A stretch of DNA of 13,056 nt from assembly GCA_938073925.1 (NCBI GenBank), contig CALJGH010000080.1:1-13056 (forward strand), written 5' to 3'. A program made the position numbers and the translations under genes. Source of the stretch: an uncultured Nitrospinaceae bacterium (lineage in GTDB: Bacteria; Nitrospinota; Nitrospinia; Nitrospinales; VA-1). Below the pieces are notes generated by a model. The model saw only the letters and a list, made by a program, of their open reading frames with translations, was not told the DNA's origin and searched no databases. Positions 1-6,293 of this stretch are shown here, one piece after another. The first letter of the stretch is position 1. Every line of letters starts with the position of its first letter.

Positions 1-2
1 CC

Positions 3-359
3 GTTAACCTTGCTGTGGAAGTGGACTATGTTTCGCATTTGCGAGAACCGCCTAAAAAACCTTTGGCTATTGGTGCTGTAGATCATCTGGACCCCGAAGG
101 AGAATACTCTAAAGACACCAAATATTTAATTTATAGTGCCAGCCGGGCGGCCTTTGGAAAAATGCCACCTCCGTTGGTGGAACCCAAGCCTATAGAGCCG
201 AAGACACAATTTGCGAGTTTGGCAGAAAAAAATCCAGATTCGATACTGCTTTTTCCGCCAGGCGAAGAAAGCATTGCTGTGGTCGCAAGAGATGAAAAAC
301 GGTTGGACTTATTGATTGGAAACGAATCCCTGAATAAAAAACGTTTTCGTTCGAAATGA
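3..359 (+). CDS. C-terminal part of an unidentified protein (5' end outside window)
   Basis: The reading frame is already open at the left edge and runs to a TGA at 357-359, so about 118 residues of the C-terminus are visible. A GTG at 15 could be read as a start, but it has no ribosome binding site and the frame stays open upstream of it, so I treat the gene as 5'-truncated. The visible part is hydrophilic, with a proline-rich stretch (PPPLVEPKPIEPK) in the middle and a basic tail (KKRFRSK). There is no membrane segment and no cysteine. I do not recognise the family. It converges on the small minus-strand gene ending at 415, with 55 bases between them and no clear terminator hairpin. Confidence 0.6.
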   Translation, partial: VNLAVEVDYVSHLREPPKKPLAIGAVDHLDPEGEYSKDTKYLIYSASRAAFGKMPPPLVEPKPIEPKTQFASLAEKNPDSILLFPPGEESIAVVARDEKRLDLLIGNESLNKKRFRSK

Positions 360-414
360 GTCACTAACTTGTGTGAGAGGTCTGTGGAAACCTTATGAGA
401 AATATAAGTATTTT

Positions 415-570
415 TCAGTACTCTTGGAACCAATAGAAGAAAACCCAAAATCCAAAAATAAAAATACCAATCAAAATTTTTCGCGTAAGGCTGATGTAAT
501 AGCCACTTTCAGTTTTAGGAGCAGGCGGCATTTTGGGTCTAGGTGTGTCTTCTGTGTCAGGCGTTTCCAT
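415..570 (-). CDS. small single-helix membrane protein
   Basis: This 51-residue frame reads from ATG (570-568) to TGA (417-415). The N-terminal half is acidic and proline-rich (METPDTEDTPRPK, then PPAPK). It is followed by a basic stop (LTRK, residues 28-31) and one strongly hydrophobic, aromatic helix at about residues 32-48 (ILIGIFIFGFWVFFYW). The polypeptide ends three residues later. A purine-rich AAAGGGA lies 8-15 bases upstream of the ATG, overlapping the end of the gene before it, and only 15 bases separate the two genes, so they are probably co-transcribed. The composition is what a tail-anchored or small inner-membrane subunit looks like. It could be an accessory to the exported heme/FGE protein or to the unseen part of a respiratory module, but that is inference. 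The family is unknown to me. Confidence 0.62.
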   Translation of the reverse strand: METPDTEDTPRPKMPPAPKTESGYYISLTRKILIGIFIFGFWVFFYWFQEY

Positions 571-585
571 TTAATACGTTTCCCT

Positions 586-1590
586 TTATTTTGCGTCTTT
601 GGCGCAACGGAATCCAAAACTATTATTTTTCACTTCTGGAGTGAAAAAGCTCCTGTTAAAAGTAGGAGCGCTCAATCCGCAACCGTATGAAAGGCAGTCG
701 AACCAGGAGCCGCCTTTCAATACCCTTTTGTCTTTTCCATATTCTGCGCGCGTGACGGGGTTTCCCGGATGTGGAAGGTAGTAACTGTCTACCCATTCCC
801 ATACATTTCCAGACATATCATTCAACCCATAAGGGCTTCGTCCTTGAGGATAAGAACCTATGGGCTCGGTTCCCGTTGAGTGTTTGTATGGATGGTTGGA
901 TTTGTCCAGCGACCATTGGTTTCCCCATGGATAAATCAATCCGTCCGGTCCACGTGCGGCTTTTTCCCATTCCTGTTCTGTCGGCAGTCTTTTTCCTGCC
1001 CATTTGCAGTAATTAGAGGCATCGAACCAGCTCACATAAACCACAGGATGTTTTTCTTTACCCTTTGTAAAATTTCCTTCAGGCCAGTGGTAGGGAGCGA
1101 CTTGTTGCGTGGCAATTACAAATTTTTTATAGTTCAAATTGGTCACTTCATTCAAGTCCATATGAAAAGCATTTGTGGAAGAAATATGCTCAGGCGCTTC
1201 GTCATCCCAGCGTTCGTTGGAACCCATGACAAACTCACCTTTGGGAATAAGAGCCATTTCTGTAAGCGGACTGCTTGAGACTTGTTCGGCCTTTGTATTT
1301 TTTGTTGCGGACACGTTGGTTTGAATCAATGATTTTATCAATAGTCCATCTTGAATCGGTTTTCGAGTCGTAGGGGATACATAATTAATCCCAACATGGC
1401 AGGATCGGCACTCGGGCTTGGATAATTTATCCTGTCTGGATTTTTTAATATGCTCGGCTTGATGACAGGTAGACTGACATTGTTTCCGGATTTCGCCAAA
1501 CTCCTCAAAGGCAAATGAGGGCTTTGCGAATGCCAGAAGAATGCTCAAAGTAAAAATCAATTTTTGTTTATGCTGGATTTTATTTAACAT
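586..1590 (-). CDS. exported FGE/SUMF1-domain protein with N-terminal heme-type motifs
   Basis: This is a 334-residue protein. Residues 1-27 form a signal peptide (basic n-region, hydrophobic core, FAKPSFA cleavage), so it acts outside the cytoplasm. Residues 38-43 read CQSTCH (Cys-x3-Cys-His) and 61-65 read CRSCH (canonical CxxCH), suggesting one or two covalently bound c-type hemes. After a Ser/Thr/Lys-rich linker comes a formylglycine-generating-enzyme/SUMF1 fold at about 111-330, with MALIPKGEFVMGS (112-124), the RLPTEQEWEKAARG signature (201-214), PWGN (221-224), NVWEW (262-266), GGSW (293-296) and a terminal GFRC (326-329). C299 and C304 keep a Cys-x4-Cys spacing like the copper-binding active-site pair of true FGE, shifted one residue after GGSW. 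Many family members are binding folds without catalysis, so activity is uncertain. A small membrane-protein gene follows 15 bases downstream. Confidence 0.85.
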   Translation of the reverse strand: MLNKIQHKQKLIFTLSILLAFAKPSFAFEEFGEIRKQCQSTCHQAEHIKKSRQDKLSKPECRSCHVGINYVSPTTRKPIQDGLLIKSLIQTNVSATKNTKAEQVSSSPLTEMALIPKGEFVMGSNERWDDEAPEHISSTNAFHMDLNEVTNLNYKKFVIATQQVAPYHWPEGNFTKGKEKHPVVYVSWFDASNYCKWAGKRLPTEQEWEKAARGPDGLIYPWGNQWSLDKSNHPYKHSTGTEPIGSYPQGRSPYGLNDMSGNVWEWVDSYYLPHPGNPVTRAEYGKDKRVLKGGSWFDCLSYGCGLSAPTFNRSFFTPEVKNNSFGFRCAKDAK

Positions 1591-1596
1591 ACCTAT

Positions 1597-1625
1597 TATT
1601 TATAGAAGGATTGCAATCGAGTCAA
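1597..1625 (-). promoter_or_regulatory. candidate sigma70-type promoter of the heme/FGE gene with internal palindrome
   Basis: On the minus strand TTGACT (1625-1620) is followed after 17 bases by TAAATA (1602-1597), a reasonable -35/-10 pair. The perfect 10-base palindrome GATTGCAATC (1609-1618) sits entirely in the spacer, where a repressor or activator dimer could act. The expected transcription start falls at about the ATG (1590), and there is no strong Shine-Dalgarno sequence, so the message could be leaderless or nearly so. The opposite strand serves the divergent octanoyltransferase gene. Confidence 0.35.
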
Positions 1626-1666
1626 AATATTTTTTGCTGTCCGATACCTTGGGGGAAAATTTTTAA

Positions 1667-2461
1667 ATGGACCAACATAGCTGGAGAATTATTCAAGATT
1701 CCCTAGGCGATGGAACTCTCAATATGATAACAGACCGGGCGATTCTTATGGCTTGCAATGAGGGAAAGGTTCCCGCGACATTGCGGCTTTATGGTTGGCA
1801 GCGGCCGACACTTTCCATTGGTTATTCGCAGGAAATATCGCAATGCATTGATCTGGAATCTTGTGAACGAAATAATATACCTGTGGTTCGTCGTTTCACT
1901 GGCGGCCGAGCATTACTGCACCAACACGAGATGACTTATAGCGTGATTGCTCCCATCCCGCACCCTGCGTTTCCGGGAAGCTTACGAGGTTCTTTTGAAC
2001 GAATATCACAAGCGATTCTGGAATCTCTCAAGATCGGAGGAATTGAGGGTGCGACAGTTGCCGGAAAAAATAAAATCAGAGATGTATCCGGTCGATCCCC
2101 GGCTTGTTTTTCGATGGCGAATCATTGTGAGATAACGGTTCTTGGAAAAAAACTTGTAGGCAGTGCTCAACGGCGATTACGTTCTGCATTTTTACAACAT
2201 GGCTCAGTAATTTTAGATATGGCCCCAAAATTAACTCATACCTTATTAAAATATTCCTCGGAAGCCCAAAAACAGGCTGTATCGGACTCACTTATTTCAA
2301 ATACCACAGGCTTAAAACAGTTACTGCAGAGAAGCCTGAGAAATGAGGAGGTTAATCAATGGTTTTTGAAAGGGTTTCAAAAATCATTTTCAGGTAATTG
2401 GAATATCGGAAAATTAACCCGACAGGAATCCGATCTCATAGAAGAATTTCAAATTCTATAA
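1667..2461 (+). CDS. lipM: LipM-type octanoyltransferase / lipoate-protein ligase A family
   Basis: This 264-residue protein of the biotin/lipoate transferase fold would move octanoate from acyl carrier protein to the lipoyl domain of an acceptor such as GcvH, the first step of protein lipoylation in the cytoplasm. The family signature RRFTGGRALLHQHEMTYS lies at 75-92. C147 in SPACF sits where LipM-type enzymes carry their acyl-thioester cysteine. It is followed by CEITVLGKKLVGSAQRR (154-170, with the conserved lysine at 161/162) and LQHGSVILD (176-184). The cysteine favours octanoyltransferase over an ATP-dependent LplA ligase, which lacks it. The length is close to the usual 270-280. The ATG follows GGGGGA, at a longer than ideal distance. 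No other lipoylation gene is in view. It is divergent from the heme/FGE gene. Confidence 0.83.
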   Translation: MDQHSWRIIQDSLGDGTLNMITDRAILMACNEGKVPATLRLYGWQRPTLSIGYSQEISQCIDLESCERNNIPVVRRFTGGRALLHQHEMTYSVIAPIPHPAFPGSLRGSFERISQAILESLKIGGIEGATVAGKNKIRDVSGRSPACFSMANHCEITVLGKKLVGSAQRRLRSAFLQHGSVILDMAPKLTHTLLKYSSEAQKQAVSDSLISNTTGLKQLLQRSLRNEEVNQWFLKGFQKSFSGNWNIGKLTRQESDLIEEFQIL

Positions 2462-2486
2462 AGTTCTACTTTTAATGGAGTAGTTA

Positions 2487-2515
2487 TTGTTACCTAAAAA
2501 GAGATTGTTTATAAT
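2487..2515 (+). promoter_or_regulatory. sigma70-type promoter of the MBL-fold hydrolase gene
   Basis: TTGTTA (2487-2492) and a perfect TATAAT (2510-2515) are separated by 17 bases. The transcription start would fall near 2522, giving a leader of about 25 bases before the GTG at 2547. The -35 overlaps an in-frame TTG at 2487 that would otherwise extend the protein, so this element argues for the shorter start. It also means that the downstream genes can be transcribed independently of the octanoyltransferase. Confidence 0.6.
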
Positions 2516-2534
2516 ACTGATTTCTTTTGTCCTT

Positions 2535-2549
2535 AAGGATTTATTTGTG
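2535..2549 (+). promoter_or_regulatory. ribosome binding site deciding a GTG start
   Basis: AAGGA (2535-2539) is followed by seven bases and then GTG (2547-2549). This is good Shine-Dalgarno spacing and fixes the start of the MBL-fold protein at MYIKFWGVRGS, where family members usually begin. Confidence 0.65.
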
Positions 2550-3407
2550 TATATAAAATTTTGGGGAGTTCGTGGCAGTGTTCCTTCTGGAAATCCGGAA
2601 ACAGTAAAAGTAGGCGGTAATACTACCTGTGTTGAGATCCGGTGTGGAGAAGAATTGATAGTCATCGATACAGGTACCGGATTCCGTAATCTGGGGATGG
2701 CTTTGATGAAGGAGTTTCCCATTAAAGGCACGATTTTATATAGTCATATGCATTGGGATCATATCCAGGGTTTTCCATTTTTTACGCCTTTTTTTGTTCC
2801 CGGAAATGAATTCAGAGTATTTGGCGGAACCAGTTTGCCAACAACGGTTGAAGATGTGCTCAAGCAGCAAATGGCTCCTCCTTGTTGTCCTGTGGAAGTA
2901 GATTTATTTTGTGCTAAAATTTCATATCATGATGTGAAGCCGGGTGAAGTTATAGAAAGTGAAAACTATAAAGTCACTTTCGCTCCTCTCTATCATCCTA
3001 ATGGGTGTTATGCGTATCGAGTAGATCATGAAGGGCAGTCTCTTGTTTTTGCAACGGATTGCGAGCATTATGAAGACAAGCCAAATAAAAACCTGATTGA
3101 GCTTTGCCGTGGTGCGGATATACTGGTTTATGATTCCCAGTATACAGATGAAGAATACAATGGTTTGAATGGGGAGTTCCCCAGAAAGGGTTGGGGACAC
3201 AGCACCATGCGGGAAGGCATAAAAGTGGCCGAAGTTGCGAATGTGGAAAAGTTTGTTTTGTTTCACCATGACCCGACGCATAATGATGACTTTATTCAAA
3301 AGATTGAAGCAGAAGCCCGCCAACTCTTTCCTAAAAGCATAGCTGCATATGAAGGATTACAGATCGAATTGTCAGAAAAAAATCTACCTAAGTCCTTGTT
3401 CGATTGA
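2547..3407 (+). CDS. metallo-beta-lactamase-fold hydrolase (PhnP / RNase Z-like group)
   Basis: This 286-residue cytoplasmic protein has a complete set of metal ligands: SHMHWDH at 66-72 (H67, H69, D71, H72), H150 in LYHPNG, D171 in ATDCEH, and H240/H241 in HHDP. The extra motif GWGHST (215-220) and the start KFWGVRGS with GGNTTCVE (23-30) are typical of a bacterial branch near PhnP-type cyclic phosphodiesterases and RNase Z. This points to a binuclear zinc phosphodiesterase, but the substrate cannot be read from the sequence. I chose GTG 2547 because it follows AAGGA and a TATAAT promoter lies inside the longer reading. The 3' end overlaps the start of the FG-GAP lipoprotein gene by 59 bases if that gene starts at its ATG, which suggests coupled expression. 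Confidence 0.85.
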   Translation: MYIKFWGVRGSVPSGNPETVKVGGNTTCVEIRCGEELIVIDTGTGFRNLGMALMKEFPIKGTILYSHMHWDHIQGFPFFTPFFVPGNEFRVFGGTSLPTTVEDVLKQQMAPPCCPVEVDLFCAKISYHDVKPGEVIESENYKVTFAPLYHPNGCYAYRVDHEGQSLVFATDCEHYEDKPNKNLIELCRGADILVYDSQYTDEEYNGLNGEFPRKGWGHSTMREGIKVAEVANVEKFVLFHHDPTHNDDFIQKIEAEARQLFPKSIAAYEGLQIELSEKNLPKSLFD

Positions 3408-4620
3408 TTCCCTGATTTCATGGTTGTTGATTCTTCTCTCGTTTTCCGCTTGTGGGGGCGCTACTAAACCTCATGTCGCAGATAATCCGGCAAGCCAGAG
3501 ATTTCGTGATGCCACACGCCTGTTTCCAATTGAAAAACTTTCTGTTTCTCACGCCAGTTTTCTAAGTGCCAATCAAGACAACTTTTCTGACCTTGCAGTA
3601 TTAAACAAAACTAAATCCGAACTCTATATTCTCATTAATCGGGGTAAGAAGGGGTTCTTGAAAAAGCAGGCAGGCCAGTGGACTCAGAACAATAAAGAAG
3701 AAATAAATTTTTTTGCCACCGCAGATTTGAACAGGGATGGGGGAGACGATTTAGTTTTAATTCTTGGCGGCAGGAAAAATCCGAAAACACGAATACTTTT
3801 CAACAATAAAAAAAGTTATTTTTATTCAAAAGAAAAAGAAGGAATTTATCCACTTACACCGGGTATAGAAAATGTTATTCCTATAGACCTTGATGGAGAT
3901 GGTGATAAAGATCTGTTTTATTTTGGCAGCAACGTAAAAACTTCGTCAAGAAAATCCTATCAAACCATGATATTAATCAATAAAGGCGATGGCCGGTTTG
4001 AGGATTTAACATCCCTGTTAATGCCTTCACTTCCTTCAGGTATTCGGGATGCTTCGTTTGCCGATTTCGATGGCGATGGTGTGGTAGATATATTTCTAAT
4101 ATACAGCAAAGGGCAGAACAGGTTGTTGCTGAATAATGGGGTGGGTAGATTTACTGACCTTACCGCTTCAAGGATGCCGAGTATTTTGGATGATAGTCTG
4201 CACGCCGATTGGGCGGATTTTGATCAGGATGGCGACAACGACCTTCTCGTTGTCAATCGATCCATTAAGAAGATATATAGAGGGTATCTCGAGGAGACCA
4301 ATTACTTTCTGGAAAATATGGGCGGCGGGAATTTTAAAAAACGATCTCATAAAATCCTGCCTCATTTTCCTGCGTCTAAAGTTTATCTCTTGGATGGGAA
4401 TGGCGATACCCTCCCAGATGCCTTGATCTTGACCTCCAAAGGGGTTTATTATTTGCACGGACGGGGTAGATGGGATTTTTCAGATGAAACCCGTCGCCGT
4501 TTACCGCGTTCCAGACAATTTGACCAAATGACGTTTGGCGATATTGATCAAGATCAATTTCTCGACCTGTTTGCATGGTCTGGACAATCGAGTCGGTTGT
4601 GGCTGAACCGTTTTGATTAG
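3349..4620 (+). CDS. FG-GAP/VCBS beta-propeller lipoprotein
   Basis: This 423-residue protein has an N-terminal hydrophobic segment (22-34, LISWLLILLSFSA) and a lipobox-like cysteine at C35, so it is probably anchored in the envelope. The rest is a beta-propeller. Calcium-type DxDxDGxxD loops lie at 126-134, 180-188, 239-247 and 290-298, with weaker ones at about 75-81, 349-357 (DGNGDTLPD) and 398-406 (DIDQDQFLD). These seven loops, each followed by a hydrophobic strand, fit a seven-bladed integrin-like propeller. Such proteins bind ligands or surfaces and are rarely enzymes. The ATG at 3349 lies inside the end of the hydrolase gene and has no strong ribosome binding site. A later non-ATG start (about 3403-3424) would still leave a lipoprotein signal, so the exact start is uncertain. 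Confidence 0.8.
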   Translation: MKDYRSNCQKKIYLSPCSIDSLISWLLILLSFSACGGATKPHVADNPASQRFRDATRLFPIEKLSVSHASFLSANQDNFSDLAVLNKTKSELYILINRGKKGFLKKQAGQWTQNNKEEINFFATADLNRDGGDDLVLILGGRKNPKTRILFNNKKSYFYSKEKEGIYPLTPGIENVIPIDLDGDGDKDLFYFGSNVKTSSRKSYQTMILINKGDGRFEDLTSLLMPSLPSGIRDASFADFDGDGVVDIFLIYSKGQNRLLLNNGVGRFTDLTASRMPSILDDSLHADWADFDQDGDNDLLVVNRSIKKIYRGYLEETNYFLENMGGGNFKKRSHKILPHFPASKVYLLDGNGDTLPDALILTSKGVYYLHGRGRWDFSDETRRRLPRSRQFDQMTFGDIDQDQFLDLFAWSGQSSRLWLNRFD

Positions 4621-4687
4621 GTAGCGATTCGAATGAGCTTATTTTTTTAAGTTTTTAATTTGTTCAACGCATTTATTGGGAAATCAT

Positions 4688-5593
4688 ATGTCAAAATTCA
4701 AAAAACTGACCTTCCTCAAGGTTTTAACAACGGTGGCCTGGGCAGATGGTGAAGTGAGTCAGTCTGAACTTAATATTTTAAAATCATTTTACAGGAAATT
4801 TGACCTGGAGAATCACGAACTGGACGAGTTGAAACCTTATCTGAACGCACCTGTTTCAAAAAAGGAAAAGGATTTATTATATCGGCAGATGATCGCCGAA
4901 CTTTCCACATCCGCTGAAAAAAAAGAAATCGTGGCCGCCTTGGAAAATATGGTTCAGGTTCATCCACGGATGAAAGATGATGAAAAGCAACTGGTCGATC
5001 AGTTTTCGGGATGGCTTGAAGATACTTCTTTCACCAAGAGATCATTTGGGCGAATCCGGAACTTGTTTCAAAAAACCATCTTTGAACATGCCCGTGATCC
5101 AAATCCAGACATGGAAAAATATTTTAAAAGACGGGTGCTGAAAAAAATTGAATTGAAAAGCACTCACTCAGGGTTTGCATCAAAGCTCCCTGAGGATAAA
5201 CTGTATTTTCTCTGTCTAGTGGGGTCACTAATGTCCTCGATTGCACATGTGGATAATCACTTCGATCCCGCAGAAAAGAAAGCTCTTAAAGCTTGTCTTG
5301 CAGACCAGTTTTCGATTAAGGGCAAAGAGTTGACTTTGCTTTTTGAGGTTGTAGAAGAACAGGGCCGAAAAGGTTTTGATTTTCATGAGGTGGTTACTGA
5401 AATCAATCGGTTAACTTCTTACAATGACCGGTTGCATTTTATGGAATGCCTTTTTGCGTTAGCCGCAGCTGATGGTCAGATTGCCCATGAAGAGTCTGAA
5501 GAAATCAGGCGGATTACTAAGTCGATGAGAATCCCCCATAAAACTTATATTGAGGCCAAGGTGCGAGCGGGAAAAGCTCTTAACAAAAAATAG
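4688..5593 (+). CDS. tandem TerB-like domain protein
   Basis: This 301-residue soluble, mostly alpha-helical protein has no signal peptide and no membrane segment. TerB-type metal motifs appear three times: AWADGEVSQSE (17-27), AHVDNHFDPAE (186-196) and AAADGQIAHEE (259-269). Each has an Asp and, seven residues on, a Glu after a hydrophobic helix. The layout is an N-terminal TerB-like domain (about 5-115), a basic linker (about 116-168, FKRRVLKKIELK) and a second domain (about 172-290). The ATG at 4688 follows GGGA, so I prefer it to a TTG four codons earlier. TerB folds are linked to tellurite-resistance and membrane-associated stress complexes, but here no other ter gene is nearby. Stand-alone TerB proteins are common and uncharacterised. 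Confidence 0.75.
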   Translation: MSKFKKLTFLKVLTTVAWADGEVSQSELNILKSFYRKFDLENHELDELKPYLNAPVSKKEKDLLYRQMIAELSTSAEKKEIVAALENMVQVHPRMKDDEKQLVDQFSGWLEDTSFTKRSFGRIRNLFQKTIFEHARDPNPDMEKYFKRRVLKKIELKSTHSGFASKLPEDKLYFLCLVGSLMSSIAHVDNHFDPAEKKALKACLADQFSIKGKELTLLFEVVEEQGRKGFDFHEVVTEINRLTSYNDRLHFMECLFALAAADGQIAHEESEEIRRITKSMRIPHKTYIEAKVRAGKALNKK

Positions 5594-5614
5594 TTTTCAA
5601 AACATTCGATCGAA

Positions 5615-5791
5615 ATGGAAAAGGATAAAAAATTTTTGGGCATTATGTTTGAGTGTTGTAACATTTATCGCCGCATTTACATCAACAAAGGGGGGAACGC
5701 CTATGAAGGTAGATGCCCTAAATGCTTTGCTGTGGTAAAAGTTCTTATTGGCCCAGGAGGCTCCGACAACAGAATGTTTCGCGCACGTTGA
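5615..5791 (+). CDS. small four-cysteine (CC...CPxC) protein, probable zinc-binding
   Basis: This 58-residue frame reads from ATG 5615 to TGA 5789-5791, between the TerB-like gene and dtd and in the same direction. The four cysteines are C14 and C15 (FECCNIYRRIY) and C34/C37 (EGRCPKC), arranged like a small zinc ribbon. The segment NKGGNAYEGRCPKC followed by VKVLIGPGGSDNRMFRAR has the look of a conserved compact family: a glycine-rich turn, IGPGG and an aromatic/basic tail. I think I have seen such small proteins in diverse bacteria, but I cannot name a characterised function. Neither the first ATG nor the internal ATG at 5645 (residue 11) has a strong ribosome binding site. The longer start keeps a beta-strand in front of the CC pair. 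A role in binding nucleic acid or a protein partner is possible but inferred. Confidence 0.72.
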   Translation: MEKDKKFLGIMFECCNIYRRIYINKGGNAYEGRCPKCFAVVKVLIGPGGSDNRMFRAR

Positions 5792-5845
5792 CTCGATTGC
5801 AGCACAGGTTTTTCTGGTCAGATTTCCCCCAACCCAAAATAAATC

Positions 5846-6283
5846 ATGAAAATCGTATTGCAAAGGGTGTCTCGGGCATCGGTTACGGTTAAAGGCGAAG
5901 TCATTGCCTCCGTCTCAAAAGGACTCCTCATTCTCTTTGGTGCTGAAAAAAATGACGATGAGGACAAGGTTCAGTTCCTTGCTGAGAAAACACTTAATCT
6001 TAGAGTTTTTCCTGATGAAAAGGGAAAAATGAACCTGTCTTGCCTAGATATTGGCGGTGAGATTTTGGTGGTATCGCAGTTTACCCTGGGGGGGGATTGT
6101 ACCAAAGGGCGTCGGCCTGGATTCGATAATGCGGCGGCTCCTGATGCTGCCCAGTCACTCTATCAAAAACTTATTCAGCAAATTTCGGTATCGGGACTCA
6201 AGGTGGCTACTGGTGAATTTGGAGCCGATATGCAGGTGGAGTTGGTCAATGACGGTCCGGTTACTTTTACTCTTGAACGCTAG
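5846..6283 (+). CDS. dtd: D-aminoacyl-tRNA deacylase
   Basis: This 145-residue protein has the usual length for the DTD family. It hydrolyses D-amino acids (and mischarged glycine) from tRNA in the cytoplasm, which protects translation. The start MKIVLQRVSRASV is a family hallmark. The catalytic-site motifs are present: SQFTL (77-81) and the Gly-cisPro loop NDGPVT (135-140), which enforce chiral selection in the dimer. KGRRPGF (87-93) replaces the more common RPSF form with a glycine, a minor deviation. There is no clear ribosome binding site before the ATG. The gene closes the six-gene plus-strand run and converges on the TPR lipoprotein gene with only 10 bases between their stop codons. Confidence 0.95.
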   Translation: MKIVLQRVSRASVTVKGEVIASVSKGLLILFGAEKNDDEDKVQFLAEKTLNLRVFPDEKGKMNLSCLDIGGEILVVSQFTLGGDCTKGRRPGFDNAAAPDAAQSLYQKLIQQISVSGLKVATGEFGADMQVELVNDGPVTFTLER

Positions 6284-6293
6284 CTAGGTACTC

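Noticed and set aside
131..448. Minus-strand frame opposite the first partial gene
   Set aside because: It starts inside the small membrane-protein gene in another frame and runs antisense to the partial gene. It looks like a shadow.
373..690. Plus-strand frame across the end of the heme/FGE gene
   Set aside because: It is antisense to both the small membrane-protein gene and the FGE C-terminus, and its composition is not protein-like.
880..1278. Long plus-strand reading frame opposite the heme/FGE gene
   Set aside because: It is antisense to a protein with clear FGE motifs, has no family resemblance and no ribosome binding site.
5550..5738. Frame overlapping the end of the TerB-like gene
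   Set aside because: It overlaps the small four-cysteine gene in a different frame. The latter has conserved-looking motifs and this one does not.
6284..6293. Shared bidirectional terminator between dtd and the TPR lipoprotein gene
   Set aside because: Only 10 bases separate the stops and no G+C-rich stem with a T run is visible.
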